Shown: positions 1-9,118 of the stretch, piece by piece
How positions within the stretch are numbered: the first letter of the stretch is position 1
Layout of the letters: each line of letters begins with the position of its first letter
Assembly (NCBI RefSeq): GCF_030317115.1
Contig: NZ_JASZYF010000042.1
Span: 1 to 36,876, forward strand
Length of the DNA stretch: 36,876 bases
Direction: 5' to 3'
Source of the DNA: Variovorax gracilis
GTDB taxonomy: Bacteria > Pseudomonadota > Gammaproteobacteria > Burkholderiales > Burkholderiaceae_C
Notes under the pieces: generated by a model
Told to the model about the DNA's origin: nothing
The model's database searches: none
What the model saw: the letters and a program-made list of their open reading frames with translations, nothing else
Position numbers and translations under genes: made by a program

Positions 1-1
1 C

Positions 2-1111
2 GACCATTCGACCTTCTCCAAGCACCGGCACGGGCGCTTCCGCGACAGCGACGCGTTGCGCCACGTCTTCGAGAACGTGCTGCGGCGCTGCATGAGCGAA
101 GGCCTTGTACGTGGTGAAGGATTTGCGGTGGATGCCAGCATCATCAAGGCGGACGCCAAGCGCGCTCGCGGCGGCGTGGGGGCCGACACCACCGAGTGGA
201 GCAAGGGCGATGGGCCAAGCCGCGCTGTGCGCGAATACCTTGCCGCCCTGGAAGAGAGCAATCCGACGGGCGACGATTCCGATGACCCGCCGGGGCCCTC
301 GACCTCCGGGAAGAACATCTCGCTGACCGACCCTGCTGCGCAATGGACGGCCGCCCCAGGCGGCCCTGCCTTCTACGCCTACTCAACCAACTACCTGATC
401 GACTTGCAGGCAGGAATCATCGTGGACGTCGAGGCAACGCCCGCACACCGCACGTCCGAAGTGGAATCGACCAAGACGATGATTGATCGCGTGGAGGAGC
501 GCTTCGGCATGAAGCCCCAGCGCCTGGTTGGCGACACGGCCTATGGAACAGGCCCGATGCTCGGGTGGATGGTCGAGGACAAGGGCATCACGCCGCACGT
601 ACCCGTGTGGGACAGGAGCGAGCGCAAAGACGGCACGCTGTCGAGCAGTGAGTTCCGCTGGGATGAGCAAGCCAACGAATACCGCTGCCCGCAAGGCCAC
701 GCGCTCCTGAGCGATCGCCGCCAGTTCATCAAGCCGCGCACGCGTATCACCAAGGCCGGAACGATCCTCTACAGCGCCAGTCAGCATGACTGCGCCGCAT
801 GCCCGATGAAGCAGCAGTGCTGTCCCAATGTGCCGAACCGAAAGATCACGCGCAGCGTGCATGAGCGATCACGGGATGTAGCCCGCGAGCTCGCCGACAC
901 GCCGCAGTACAAGCAGTCTCGGCGCGATCGAAAGAAAGTTGAGATCCTCTTTGCGCACCTCAAGCGCATCCTCAAGCTGGATCGCCTGCGACTGCGCGGG
1001 CTGTCGGGTGCGCAAGATGAGTTCCTGCTGGCGGCAACCGCTCAGAACCTGAGGCGCATGGCAAAGCGATTGATGCCAGGCGTACAAGCAATGCACTTCA
1101 AGACGACGTGA
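2..1111 (+). CDS. IS1182-family transposase, 5' end outside window
   Basis: DDE transposase of the IS1182 type, acting on its own element's ends. The frame is open from base 2, giving DHSTFSKHRHGRFRDSD ahead of the first in-window start-like codon, so the gene begins left of the window and no true start is visible. Family features seen: the DASIIKADAKR stretch (catalytic D), GDTAYGTG (second catalytic D region), a cysteine-rich insert (CPQGH, CAACPMKQQCC) and a basic C-terminal block KVEILFAHLKRILKLDRLRLRG holding the catalytic-E region. The C-terminus is intact and ends with a normal stop, followed about 100 bp later by a probable terminal repeat. I see no frameshift in the visible part, so it could be active if the hidden 5' part is intact. 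Confidence 0.88.
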   Translation, partial: DHSTFSKHRHGRFRDSDALRHVFENVLRRCMSEGLVRGEGFAVDASIIKADAKRARGGVGADTTEWSKGDGPSRAVREYLAALEESNPTGDDSDDPPGPSTSGKNISLTDPAAQWTAAPGGPAFYAYSTNYLIDLQAGIIVDVEATPAHRTSEVESTKTMIDRVEERFGMKPQRLVGDTAYGTGPMLGWMVEDKGITPHVPVWDRSERKDGTLSSSEFRWDEQANEYRCPQGHALLSDRRQFIKPRTRITKAGTILYSASQHDCAACPMKQQCCPNVPNRKITRSVHERSRDVARELADTPQYKQSRRDRKKVEILFAHLKRILKLDRLRLRGLSGAQDEFLLAATAQNLRRMAKRLMPGVQAMHFKTT

Positions 1112-1209
1112 AAACGCCCGCAGGAGCTTCGCGAACGATTCGATCCTGCTGACGAACTCGATACCCAAAGAATCCAGTGCTGCGTCGCGGGCGGCCCAAG
1201 GTTCGAGAC

Positions 1210-1231
1210 GAGTTTTTCAACAGAATTGGCC
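1210..1231. repeat. Probable right terminal inverted repeat of the IS1182-type element
   Basis: The sequence GAGTTTTTCAACAGAATTGG starts at 1210. Its reverse complement, ending in TGTTGAAAAACTC, is a typical end of this kind of IS. The matching left end lies outside the window, so the boundary is inferred from its look and its distance (about 100 bp) from the transposase stop. Confidence 0.5.
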
Positions 1232-1787
1232 AAAAGCCGACTGTCAACAAGCCCACCTGATGAAGCACCGATTGTCTGAGGCCCGCAAGACCGACCTTGG
1301 CGCGCCATCCGGCAAGACGGCCTCCGCACCGTAAAGTAGCGAGTCGGCGACGGCTCCTCGCGATGGACTGACTCAGGAGCAAGCCGCACCATTGCCCAAC
1401 AGGCTTCGACATGAAGTCACGAGGAAGTCCGCCGATTTCTTCGGCTGGGCGGGCGACTGCATGGAACACGGGCGCACTGAGCCAGTTAAGCAGCAGTCAG
1501 CAGAAAAGCTGGCTTGTTTTCGACATTCAACGCCCGTGCGAACCTCGAAGTTTTGTCTACTTTGCGACACTTCGCGGTTGGCTGCTCGGCTTCTTGAGTT
1601 CGCGCCCTCGGACGCCGCCGCGGATAGTCCGCCCCTCGAAGCCCTTTTCTCTTTCCGCAGGGCCTCGAGCAAAGATGGGAGCGATTTGATGTTCTGAGGG
1701 TCAGCACAGTTCATTTGTCTCGGAACCCTGATCGCGGCGTATCCTACGCGTGGCAAGCAGTTCAAGCCGACCTCGCAGAATGAGGAG
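1232..1787. other. Gene-poor spacer after IS1182 element
   Basis: About 550 bases with only short overlapping reading frames on both strands, none with a recognisable domain, ribosome-binding site or consistent codon use. Probably a flank left after IS insertion. Confidence 0.5.
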
Positions 1788-3470
1788 ATGGAATGGCCGC
1801 TCGAAAACGCTGCATTCCGACGGGAGATGACGATTTCCGAACCGGCCGTGGCGCCACCACGCCAAGCTGGGACCGAGACGATGTCTAGCCGGCTGGAAAA
1901 TCCAACGCTTTCGCCCGTGGCCGTCGACGGCGATCCATGGCTGAGACGCCCGCTCGAGGCGCCAGCCCTGCTAGCGTGGCGATGCGCAGCTGTCGGGTTT
2001 GCGCTCCTGGAGCTGTTTGTGTACTTCCGCTGGGTGCCGCGGTGGATGGATAGCTTGCTGAGCCAGGCACTGACCGCCCAGATGGAAGCTGGATCCTCGC
2101 TGCCTTATGTTGGACCAGTTTGGGCCGCCGGCGTGATCGCGATGGTTTGCGTGTCGTCGTGGTGCGCGATGGCCTTGATCATCCTCTGGAAGCGCTCGCG
2201 CGATCGATTCGGGATTCTGCTGTTCCTCGGTTTTGTCTCAGTCGGAGTAGTCAACTCGACAGACTTCACATCGCTGGTGAGGCACCATTCCGCAGATTCC
2301 GCGGCGCCGGTGGCGTTTATGGCAATGCTTTCCGCCAGCGCGCTATCGATCATGTGGTTCTTCGTGTTCCCAGATGGACGATTTGTGCCGCGCTGGGCTG
2401 CCTGGGTAGCCGGCGCCTGGATAGGCTGGAACGTTCTGCGGTTCAGCCTCTACCTCGCTGGTGCGCTTCCACACTGGTTGCTCACTCAAATCATTGTGAT
2501 CGCGTTCGTTGTGACCAGCATGTGCACTTTGGTCGCCAGGTACCTCACCGGCTCCAGTGAGGTGCAACGCAATCAGCTGAAATGGCTCCTGCTCTGTGGG
2601 TTGGTTGCGCTGATGACGTACCTCGCTTTTTATTTAGTCAAGATTGCCAACCTCGACAGCGAAGCCCCCGGCTTCCTTTTCGGGGTCGCCTCGCAGGCGA
2701 TGCATGCGACCGTCACGGCAGCGGGTGCGGTCGCCATGTTCATCGCGATATTTCGCCAGGGCCTTCTGGATGTGGATCGATGGATCAGTCGGACGCTCTT
2801 TTATTCCGCTCTGACGGCGGTCGTGCTGACCGCCTTTTTCATCGTGAGCGCGGTGGCATCGAGGCTGCTCAAGGATGTTGCCGGACAAACCTCGGATCTT
2901 GTGCTGGCCTTGCTGGCCCTACCCATGGCCATCGCTTTCCTGATCGTGCGCTCCAGGCTCTCAAGGCTTCTGGACACCCTGCTAAGCGAGCGTCGCATTT
3001 TGAGTGTGATGTTCATCGACATCGTCAACTCGACGGTGCTAGCCGTCGAGATGGGTGACGAGGCCTGGAGCGACAAGCTCGAGCGGTTCCGCACTGTCGT
3101 GCGACGCGCCCTGGACAACTTTGGCGGCATCGAGATCGACACTGCTGGCGACGGATTTTTCGCGACCTTTGCAGGACCGGCTGGGGCGATCCGATGCGCT
3201 GAAAGCATCATCGATGAAGTCCAACAGCTTGGGATCGCCGTACGGGCCGGCGTTCACACCGGCGAAGTCACACGTCGCGGAGATCGTGCCGTCGGGGTAG
3301 CCGTGCACGTGGGAGCACGGATCATGGCGCTTGCCGCTCCCAGCGAACTGCTGGTCTCAGGCGTCGTGCGCGACCTGGTGGCCGGATCACGAATTGATCT
3401 GGTCGAACGGGGCGAGCACCCGCTCAAGGGCTTGCCTGGGACGTTTCGCCTGTACGGGTTGGCTCACTAA
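1788..3470 (+). CDS. Membrane-anchored class III adenylate/guanylate cyclase
   Basis: Predicted inner-membrane cyclase that would make cAMP or cGMP. Residues about 60-80, 108-134, 141-155, 174-194, 203-225, 230-250, 264-284, 300-322, 335-359 and 370-388 are hydrophobic helices. The QRNQLKWLLLCG and FRQGLLDVDRWISRTLFYS pieces resemble the membrane sensor halves of some histidine kinases. The catalytic domain runs from about 401 to 560: MFIDIVNST holds the first metal Asp (D411), TAGDGFF the second (D455), and R511 is the transition-state Arg. H507 (GVAVHVGARI) stands where many cyclases have Asn, a variant common in this bacterial subgroup. It ends with the usual GEHPLKGLPGTFRLYGL tail. Start is uncertain: ATG 1788 abuts GAGGAG with no spacer; ATG 1881 (residue 32) has GGGA about 8 bases upstream and may be the true start. 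Substrate cannot be decided. Confidence 0.88.
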   Translation: MEWPLENAAFRREMTISEPAVAPPRQAGTETMSSRLENPTLSPVAVDGDPWLRRPLEAPALLAWRCAAVGFALLELFVYFRWVPRWMDSLLSQALTAQMEAGSSLPYVGPVWAAGVIAMVCVSSWCAMALIILWKRSRDRFGILLFLGFVSVGVVNSTDFTSLVRHHSADSAAPVAFMAMLSASALSIMWFFVFPDGRFVPRWAAWVAGAWIGWNVLRFSLYLAGALPHWLLTQIIVIAFVVTSMCTLVARYLTGSSEVQRNQLKWLLLCGLVALMTYLAFYLVKIANLDSEAPGFLFGVASQAMHATVTAAGAVAMFIAIFRQGLLDVDRWISRTLFYSALTAVVLTAFFIVSAVASRLLKDVAGQTSDLVLALLALPMAIAFLIVRSRLSRLLDTLLSERRILSVMFIDIVNSTVLAVEMGDEAWSDKLERFRTVVRRALDNFGGIEIDTAGDGFFATFAGPAGAIRCAESIIDEVQQLGIAVRAGVHTGEVTRRGDRAVGVAVHVGARIMALAAPSELLVSGVVRDLVAGSRIDLVERGEHPLKGLPGTFRLYGLAH

Positions 3471-3676
3471 GTTCGGCGCGCGGTCATTCAAGAACGGCTG
3501 GTTCCAATCCTCGGTTGCATTTTCGGTTCGAGCGCAGCGTCCAACGTCGGAATGGCAAACTTCAGCTGATGGGAAGTGGCCGTCCCAGCTTGCAAAGCGC
3601 ATTGGCGCCACGCTGAAAGGGGATGTAAGGAGACGGGATTGAGCTATCTCCTCTCGAAATCATCAAAGATCGATCT

Positions 3677-4163
3677 ATGACTCAGACTTATGCCCAACTC
3701 CTCGAACGCATAGCCTTGCTTCAGCGGGCTGCGGATGACATTCGAGACAAGGAAGTTGAGGGCGACGTCGCTCGCATCAAGGCACCTATCGCTCACTACG
3801 GTCTGACTGCAAAGCAACTCGGTTTCGGAGGCGTTCCGCACGCGAAGTCGTCCTTCAAGAAGGCTGACCAGAGCACCGTGCTAAGTACAGCGACGGCAAG
3901 GGCAAGGTCCGGTCTGGGATGGGGAAGCGGCCCTTGGCTCCGCGACGCCCCGGCCGCTGGAAGGTCGCTGGATCAATTTCGCGTGAGTGGCGCTGCCTCA
4001 ACGGGAACTGGCGGGGCGGACAAAGAGAAAGCTCGCGAAGCGTCGGCCGTCGACGGTGCTCCACAGTGATGGCATCAATTCTTGGACCGGCCGCGGCCCG
4101 AAGCCGCCCTGGTTGAGGGAAGCGATTGCTGGCGGCAAGACGCTCGAGGATTTGAAACGCTAG
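3677..4163 (+). pseudogene. Frameshifted H-NS-family gene relic
   Basis: Starts MTQTYAQLLERIALLQRAAD and aligns along its length with the intact H-NS protein at 30037-30531. The alignment changes frame three times: the AKYSDGKGK...GMGKRP part is in a second frame (about 3880-3930), WLRDAPAAGRSLDQF is back in the first, and RRPSTVLHSDGINSWTGRG to TLEDLKR is in another, ending at TAG 4161-4163. The first frame alone stops early at 4069. Both DNA-binding motifs of the ancestral protein are still readable, so decay is recent or the shifts are sequence errors. The 37 bases at 3622-3658 also match the region upstream of the intact copy. As written it cannot give a functional two-headed silencer, but an N-terminal oligomerisation domain could still be made. 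Confidence 0.8.
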
Positions 4164-4413
4164 CGCCTCGGAATGCCCCACCCTAGAACCAGCCTTGCGC
4201 GGGGCTTCGTAGCCGACGAAGGCGCTGTAGGCCGCAGCGGAGGCCTGCCCCGCTCCCGCCTCGACGAGGCTAGGCGTGTTGACGTCTCGCGTCAGACGAG
4301 TGGAGTCGATTAAGGCGGACATGCTGCGATTTGTCGAAGCGCTTGCAGAGTTGGCGTTATCCTCTATGTGAAGCATGGTCACCTGAATCCGTGACAAAGA
4401 TCCGGCGTTGTCA

Positions 4414-5313
4414 TCAAGGCTCCTTCGTCATCACTCCCCATGCCATGCTTCCGGATGGATCGACATAAAAAGCCTCCACCACTCCGGTTGCTCGCATGCG
4501 GTAGGTCACACGGTAACCGTCTCCAAATCTGAGGCGGAGTTCGTCATCAACGAATCTCCCGTCTCTCACCGTGTAGTCAGGCTGGTAGGTCTTCGAGATA
4601 AACAGATGGATGACGCGCGCGGTGTCGCGAGTAGCTTGCAGTACGGCCAGCTTGACGTCGCACGCCTGCCAAGCGCATGCCCATCCTGACCACTTCCCAA
4701 GCCACTTGGCGCGGTCAGCTGGAAGCATCGGCGAGGCCGGCTCAATCGGAAGTGGCTCTTGGAACGCTGCAGGGGTTGGGTTTTTGGAGGGCCCCGGCTG
4801 CATGCGTGTAATGTCCGGAGGCCAATAGGTTGGAGGTTCGTCGTTCGTGAAAGGCTGGGTCGGAATCAGTTGGCGCTCCAAAGTCCCCTTCATCTTGAAT
4901 CCGCCCCGTTCGCTGACGACCTTCATCGTCCCATCCGCTTGGGGCGTGTAGGTGGCGACTGCACCGTTGATGAAGAGCACCAGATTTCCATTGATCAATC
5001 GACCCGGCACCCGGTACCAAAGAGAAGGGCCGCCCGCCATCTGCCCGCGGCCAGTTCCGATGGACCAAACGACCCACGCCAGGCCCGGAACCATCCTCTC
5101 GACGATGATCGCGTGCTCTTGCTGCATCTGCGAACCAATGAGCGTGCCCACCCATTTTCCGGAAATCGGCTTGAAATCGGCCGGGACGGGGGGGGACGGC
5201 TCCATGACAAACGCGTCATCAGGGATCGGTGCGTCGAACACTCCGGCGGCGGCGGACATGGCAAACCCAGTTGCGAGTGCGGCGATGAGACCGACAGATG
5301 GCTTGAGCGACAT
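4414..5313 (-). CDS. Exported protein with two GKW-type domains, unknown function
   Basis: 299 aa. I choose ATG 5313 because GGAGGA lies a few bases upstream; an in-frame ATG at 5346 would add 11 residues ahead of the signal peptide. Residues 1-24 (MSLKPSVGLIAALATGFAMS then AAAG) form a typical Sec signal peptide, so it acts in the periplasm or outside. Two segments begin with the same pattern, SGKWVGTL (about 52) and LGKWSGWA (about 206), each followed by alternating beta-like strands, suggesting a duplicated lipocalin-like or beta-sandwich fold. The linker is rich in Pro. The second domain has three Trp and two Cys (ACAWQAC) that could form a disulfide. I do not recognise a named family. 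It stands alone, with no operon partner. Confidence 0.75.
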   Translation of the reverse strand: MSLKPSVGLIAALATGFAMSAAAGVFDAPIPDDAFVMEPSPPVPADFKPISGKWVGTLIGSQMQQEHAIIVERMVPGLAWVVWSIGTGRGQMAGGPSLWYRVPGRLINGNLVLFINGAVATYTPQADGTMKVVSERGGFKMKGTLERQLIPTQPFTNDEPPTYWPPDITRMQPGPSKNPTPAAFQEPLPIEPASPMLPADRAKWLGKWSGWACAWQACDVKLAVLQATRDTARVIHLFISKTYQPDYTVRDGRFVDDELRLRFGDGYRVTYRMRATGVVEAFYVDPSGSMAWGVMTKEP

Positions 5314-5868
5314 GGATTCCTCCAATCGATTCTGTCGCGCTGGCATTCTGCCTTCTGGGTCCGGTCCAAACCATCCTACGCCGAGATGATGCTCGCCGAG
5401 CCATCTTATGGCTGCTGGTGCGACGGAAGGTTATCGCATATAGCCGCCGGGGAGCCGCGTTTGGGGGGCAGGAGAACGTCAAGGGTTGTGGGACAGCTGT
5501 CCGGCAGACGCGCAGCGCATGGATCGACCACGACCTGAGGGCAGATGTCCCTCAACCCTTGACGAGAGCGGTCCTATCGGACTTGCCCCGTAGCACGTCG
5601 ATCGATCCGCCTGCAGTCTTCTCGTAGACGTCCGGACGGTGCCAGTGACCGGACTTCTTCTGGCGACTGGCTGTAGGTCCGCAAACGCTGCGCAGTGCAC
5701 CTCGCTGCCTGCGGCGACTGGCCTATGCCTGGTTACCGAGTTTCGCCCGCTCGCGAATACCATGCCGTGCGCGACCGGTCGCACGGTCCGATGGCGGTGA
5801 CTGGTCTGAACAGACGGAGATCGATGCGCCTATAGTTGGTGAACCAAAGTGGTCTCAAGGAGCGAGTG
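5314..5868. other. Spacer with possible antitoxin operator
   Basis: No convincing gene in about 550 bases. Just before the CcdA-like gene there is a 12-base palindrome TTGGTGAACCAA (5836-5847). Its place next to the AAGGAG ribosome-binding site (5857-5862) suits autoregulation by an antitoxin, but this is inference. Confidence 0.35.
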
Positions 5869-6195
5869 ATGAAGATTGCCGGGAACGTTCCGTCCAGCTT
5901 CGTTGGCGAAGGTGGGCCCAGAAGGTCCTTCTGTATCGCTCTGAAGGTCGAACTGGTGGCTGAGGCGAGGGCGGCGGGGATAAACGTCGCGCAAGCAGCC
6001 GAGTCCGGGCTTGCGGCGGCCGTAGCGGCTCGTCGCAAAGAGCTTTGGCTGGCCGAAAACGCGACTGCGCTTCAGAGCTCAAACACGTACGTCGAGCAGA
6101 ACGGCTTGCCTCTTTCTAAATGGACGCATCGAACGACGGCAAGAGGCCCTAGCTCGAGTTCTGACCTAACCAGCCGGGGCAGTACCCGTGTATGA
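5869..6195 (+). CDS. CcdA-like type II antitoxin, orphan and possibly altered at both ends
   Basis: 108 aa from ATG 5869, which follows AAGGAG with 6-base spacing. The core ALKVELVAEARAAGIN, then AAESGLAAAVAARRKELWL, then NTYVEQNGLPLSKW follows the CcdA antitoxin pattern (N-terminal ribbon-helix-helix, C-terminal toxin-binding tail that usually ends a few residues after LPL.KW/Y). Here the protein runs on for about 28 atypical residues (THRTTARGPSSSS...), and the N-terminal ~20 residues are also atypical. A one-base loss near 6124 would restore KWR. No CcdB toxin follows. It therefore looks like an orphan or decaying antitoxin; a solitary antitoxin can protect against a cognate toxin on an incoming plasmid. 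Confidence 0.65.
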   Translation: MKIAGNVPSSFVGEGGPRRSFCIALKVELVAEARAAGINVAQAAESGLAAAVAARRKELWLAENATALQSSNTYVEQNGLPLSKWTHRTTARGPSSSSDLTSRGSTRV

Positions 6196-6355
6196 CGGAA
6201 AGCGCCGGATTGCGGGTGTTCGCGTTGCAGTCAGGGAAGGACAGCTTTCGCTTGCAACGGCCCCCTTTCTTGCATTCAAGAGCAGCGTTGCCAGCGTTGC
6301 ATACACGTCGACGTCGATGCAGTATCGAATCTTTGATATGGGTTGCAGACTGTGA
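6188..6355 (+). CDS. Possible 55-aa protein overlapping the VapB-like gene
   Basis: GTG 6188 opens a frame VYDGKRRIAGVRVAVREG... that ends at TGA 6353-6355 and overlaps the GTG start of the next gene as GTGA. The overlap is the style of a coupled gene pair, and the peptide is not low-complexity. It matches no family I know and has no clear ribosome-binding site, so it may be chance or the remnant of a larger gene. Confidence 0.25.
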   Translation: MYDGKRRIAGVRVAVREGQLSLATAPFLAFKSSVASVAYTSTSMQYRIFDMGCRL

Positions 6356-6555
6356 GGATCACCGTCACCATCGACGACGAGCTGTTTAACAAGGCACTGG
6401 AGATGGCCGACCCCAATATTGGTCGGAAAGAAATCTTCCGCGAAGTCTTCAAGTCGTTCATTCAAGTGCAAGCGGCCAAGCGGCTCATCGCGCTGGGCGG
6501 TTCTGCTCGAGACATGAAACCCGTGCGCCGGCGCCGTCAGGAACCCGATCGGTGA
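6352..6555 (+). CDS. VapB-family antitoxin, no VapC partner
   Basis: 67 aa from GTG 6352; TTG 6343 is an alternative that adds three residues. The sequence MRITVTIDDELFNKALEMAD is the classic VapB ribbon-helix-helix start, which binds operator DNA as a dimer. The middle (GRKEIFREVFKSFIQVQAAKRL) and the GGSARDMKP segment match the usual toxin-binding tail. In complete modules a PIN-domain VapC follows within a few bases, but 6556-6801 holds no such frame. The gene is thus an orphan antitoxin, as is the CcdA-like gene just upstream. Confidence 0.75.
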   Translation: MRITVTIDDELFNKALEMADPNIGRKEIFREVFKSFIQVQAAKRLIALGGSARDMKPVRRRRQEPDR

Positions 6556-6801
6556 GCGGAGCAGCATCTGCACCTTGAGACGCTCCCTCAGCGAAGGAAT
6601 CGAAGTGCGAAGCTCCCGTCAGGGAAAGACCGCGGCAGAGTTCCGATCGGCCTTATGAACGGCACGAAGAGGCGCGGCTCCGGCCAGCCGCCCATCTGCG
6701 AAGACCGCGGTCGGGCGCACTTGGCCGCAACCGCTCCGTCCGCCGTCGCTTGAAGCACGCACATCTGCAATGATTGAGCGTCCCGCTTTCGAGGAAGCAT
6801 C

Positions 6802-7443
6802 GTGTTGACCATCCACCATCTCGGAAAGTCGCAATCAGAGCGTATCGTGTGGCTCTGCGAGGAGCTCGGTCTGACGTACGAGATCAAACACTATGTGCGG
6901 GATCCGGTCACCTCGCTGGCACCACCGGAGCTGGTTGCACTGCACCCTCTCGGCACGGCGCCCGTGATCAGTGACGGGGATGTGTTACTCGCGGAGTCGG
7001 GCGCCATCGTCGAATACATCATCGCGAAGTACGGCCACGGCCAGCTTACGCTCGGACCGGACCATCCAGACTACGTTGACTACATCTTCTGGTGGCACTA
7101 CGCGAACGGAAATTTCCAGCCGAACATGGGCCGCAACATGTTCCTGCGAAGACTGCACGTGCCGCCTGACAATCCCATCGCAGCCCGCCTGAACAGCCGG
7201 CTCGAGGGAGCATTCGCGCTGATCGAGAAGCGCCTTGGCGATGTACCGTTCCTGGCCGGCCAGAACCTCACCGCCGCAGACATCATGACCTTCTTCTCGC
7301 TGACGACGATGCGCTACTTCATGCCCTTTGACCTGACACCTTATCCCAGCATCCTGGCGTACCTGCAGCGAATTGCGGGGCGGGACGCCTACCAGCATGC
7401 CATGCGCAAGGGCGATCCCGGCATGCCGCTTCTGCTGACTTGA
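6802..7443 (+). CDS. Glutathione S-transferase
   Basis: 213 aa, the normal length for a cytosolic GST, which joins glutathione to electrophiles. Start GTG 6802 is preceded by GAGGA with good spacing; TTG 6805 is also possible. The N-terminal thioredoxin-like domain (about 1-80) carries LTIHHLGKSQSERIVWLCEE, then HPLGTAPVISDGD (cis-Pro loop) and LLAESGAIVEYI, where E-S binds the gamma-glutamyl end of glutathione. The C-terminal helical domain contains the N-capping motif FLAGQNLTAADIM. The gene looks intact and sits alone. A hairpin with a 7-bp stem at 7456-7476 (GGTCGGG/CCCGACC) lies 12 bases after the stop. Substrate unknown. Confidence 0.93.
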   Translation: MLTIHHLGKSQSERIVWLCEELGLTYEIKHYVRDPVTSLAPPELVALHPLGTAPVISDGDVLLAESGAIVEYIIAKYGHGQLTLGPDHPDYVDYIFWWHYANGNFQPNMGRNMFLRRLHVPPDNPIAARLNSRLEGAFALIEKRLGDVPFLAGQNLTAADIMTFFSLTTMRYFMPFDLTPYPSILAYLQRIAGRDAYQHAMRKGDPGMPLLLT

Positions 7444-7455
7444 GGACTCGCTCGG

Positions 7456-7476
7456 GGTCGGGAGGGATGCCCGACC
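7456..7476. terminator. Hairpin between convergent GST and recombinase genes
   Basis: GGTCGGG (7456-7462) pairs with CCCGACC (7470-7476) around a 7-base loop. There is no T run, so termination is possible rather than clear. A second GC hairpin, GCCGCC/GGCGGC, lies near 7519-7535 between this and the recombinase stop. Confidence 0.4.
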
Positions 7477-7540
7477 GCACTCGTCGGCTCCAGTCTCCTT
7501 TGGAGCGCTTGAAGGGCAGCCGCCTTGCGGGCGGCGCCGT

Positions 7541-8800
7541 CTATTCGAGCATCCGAGCTGTTTCGCTGTTGAGCAGGTCGCCCGCTCGGTAATAGCCCAT
7601 AAAAACCTCAAAACTCCGATGCCCCGTCATCTTCATGGCCTCCCCAGGTGGCATTTGCCGGCGCCCGGCTTCGGTCACAAAGCCGGAGCGCAGTGAATGT
7701 GCGGAGAAGCGTCCCTCGAGTCCTGCAAGTTTTGCTCGAGCCATGACGATCTTGCGAACTGCTCGAGGTGCCAGGGGTTCATCGAGAATCTGGCCGCTCT
7801 TCAGGATGCGCCTGAACACTGGCCCTCGTTGCACCCCGCTTAGCTGCAGCCAGCTTCGCAGTGCATTTGCTGCGCGCCCTACAACGGGCTTCTGGGTCGA
7901 GTCGTCGACCCGCCCCTCTTGATTGCTTTTGGAATACGTCAGCAAGTAGATGTAGCCGCGTTCGCCGTGATCGGTCAGGTTCTCCATGGTGGCGGTGGAA
8001 ACCTCGGAGCGCCTACGTCCTCCGCTGGCCCACGCAAAGAGAATCAATGCCCGATCGCGTACGCCGCAGGGCGACATGTCGCAGGTGTTCAGCAAGGGCT
8101 CCAGCAGCTCGCGGGTGAGGGCGGCTTGTTGACGAGGACGCACCTGACGCCGAGCGTAACCAACCCGCACTGTACGCAACACCTCACGCACGCCTACATC
8201 TGCGCACGGGTTGTCCAGATTGCGAAGCTGGTGCGCCTTGGAGAGCACAGATAGGCGGTGGGCCAAGGTGTTCAACGCCAGTGGCCCCGGCTTTCCTTTG
8301 AAGCGCGTGGCTACCAGCAGTCGGTCGATCGCATCTGGCAAATCGTGCAGAAGACGGGCAGGGTTGTTGCTGCCAGGCGTGCTGCGCTGCTCGTCGTCAA
8401 CGTCCATGCGTTGCGCATGATCGACGATGAACTGAAGCACAGCAGGTACGGGTACCGGAAATTCAAGCGCGTGGCCGTATCGTGCTGCGAACCAAGCACC
8501 CCAATAGCGCATCGCGGCGGCATAGGACGCTTGGGTGTTCGACGATTGCCCCTGCTGCAACAGTTCCCGCACTGAGGCTTCGGTAATGCTTGAAAGTGCT
8601 TCGGGCGCCAGGGTGGGGACGTCGAGCGGCCGGAGCGCTGCCAGAGCTCGAGGATCGACTTTCGAACTGACTGGCGAGAGCGGTTGAGCCGAGTCCACCG
8701 CGGCAGCCGACGTCTGCACTGCTGAGGACGAGACCAGGGCGTGACTGGGCGCCGAGGAGCCCGGCCGCTGGGAAGGATCGACGCGCCGACGAGAAGCCAT
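7541..8800 (-). CDS. Tyrosine recombinase 1 (phage-integrase family)
   Basis: 419 aa site-specific recombinase. Start ATG 8800 has GGGAG about 8 bases upstream. An unusual Ser/Ala/Pro-rich leader of about 60 residues precedes the SAM-like core-binding domain (about 70-200; NTQASYAAAMRYWGAWFA). The catalytic domain shows all six expected residues: Arg in ASGGRRRSEV (about 264), Lys in TYSKSN (291), H368 and R371 in SAHSLRSGF, H394 in TGHRSFE, and Tyr at 403/404 in FMGYYRAG. It is closely related to recombinase 2 at 31736-32821 (same SAHSLRSGFVTEAGRR block), but that one lacks the long leader. It reads out of the island interior toward the left. The DNA just upstream of its start recurs at 13.8 kb. 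Confidence 0.93.
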   Translation of the reverse strand: MASRRRVDPSQRPGSSAPSHALVSSSAVQTSAAAVDSAQPLSPVSSKVDPRALAALRPLDVPTLAPEALSSITEASVRELLQQGQSSNTQASYAAAMRYWGAWFAARYGHALEFPVPVPAVLQFIVDHAQRMDVDDEQRSTPGSNNPARLLHDLPDAIDRLLVATRFKGKPGPLALNTLAHRLSVLSKAHQLRNLDNPCADVGVREVLRTVRVGYARRQVRPRQQAALTRELLEPLLNTCDMSPCGVRDRALILFAWASGGRRRSEVSTATMENLTDHGERGYIYLLTYSKSNQEGRVDDSTQKPVVGRAANALRSWLQLSGVQRGPVFRRILKSGQILDEPLAPRAVRKIVMARAKLAGLEGRFSAHSLRSGFVTEAGRRQMPPGEAMKMTGHRSFEVFMGYYRAGDLLNSETARMLE

Positions 8801-8933
8801 GACAATGCTCCCGGATCAATCCGCGATGATGGCGCGCATCGAGCCGCGCTTCAAGGCGCCGGGGCCCGGGGGAGGGCGGCGGTAGCTCGGTGCTGCGGGA
8901 GGGCGATAAAGAGTGGTTACCGATCCCGATCAG
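8801..8933. repeat. Repeat copy A, upstream of recombinase 1
   Basis: A ~130 bp stretch starting at the recombinase start codon and running rightward. It matches 13812-13943 in order and orientation through blocks such as GGATCAATCCG, CGCTTCAAGG, GGGGGAGGGCGGC and GGGCGATAAAG, ending with a GATC-rich end (CGATCCCGATCAG). Differences are not biased to third codon positions in any frame I checked, so this looks like a DNA element (recombination site or promoter region) rather than coding sequence. Confidence 0.65.
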
Positions 8934-9118
8934 CCCAATGAGCCGAATTGCAGCGAGGCCAGCGCAACTCGGGCTGCCGAATTGCCGAATGGCGCCGGCT
9001 GCAAAGCTGAACTACCCGGGCGTTCTGGGCGAACGACAAATCACCTCTCAACTTGACGTTTGCCGACTCCGTTTGAGAGAACGGTGTTCGGTGACATTTG
9101 CTCGTTCACCGCAGGCGG

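Noticed and set aside
1373..1765. 130-aa minus-strand frame left of the membrane cyclase
   Set aside because: No domain, no ribosome-binding site, overlaps equally open frames on the other strand.
9045..9079. CTCTCAA/TTGAGAG inverted repeat after the MltR-like gene
   Set aside because: Seven-bp arms with a 21-base loop and no T run; too weak to call a terminator or operator.
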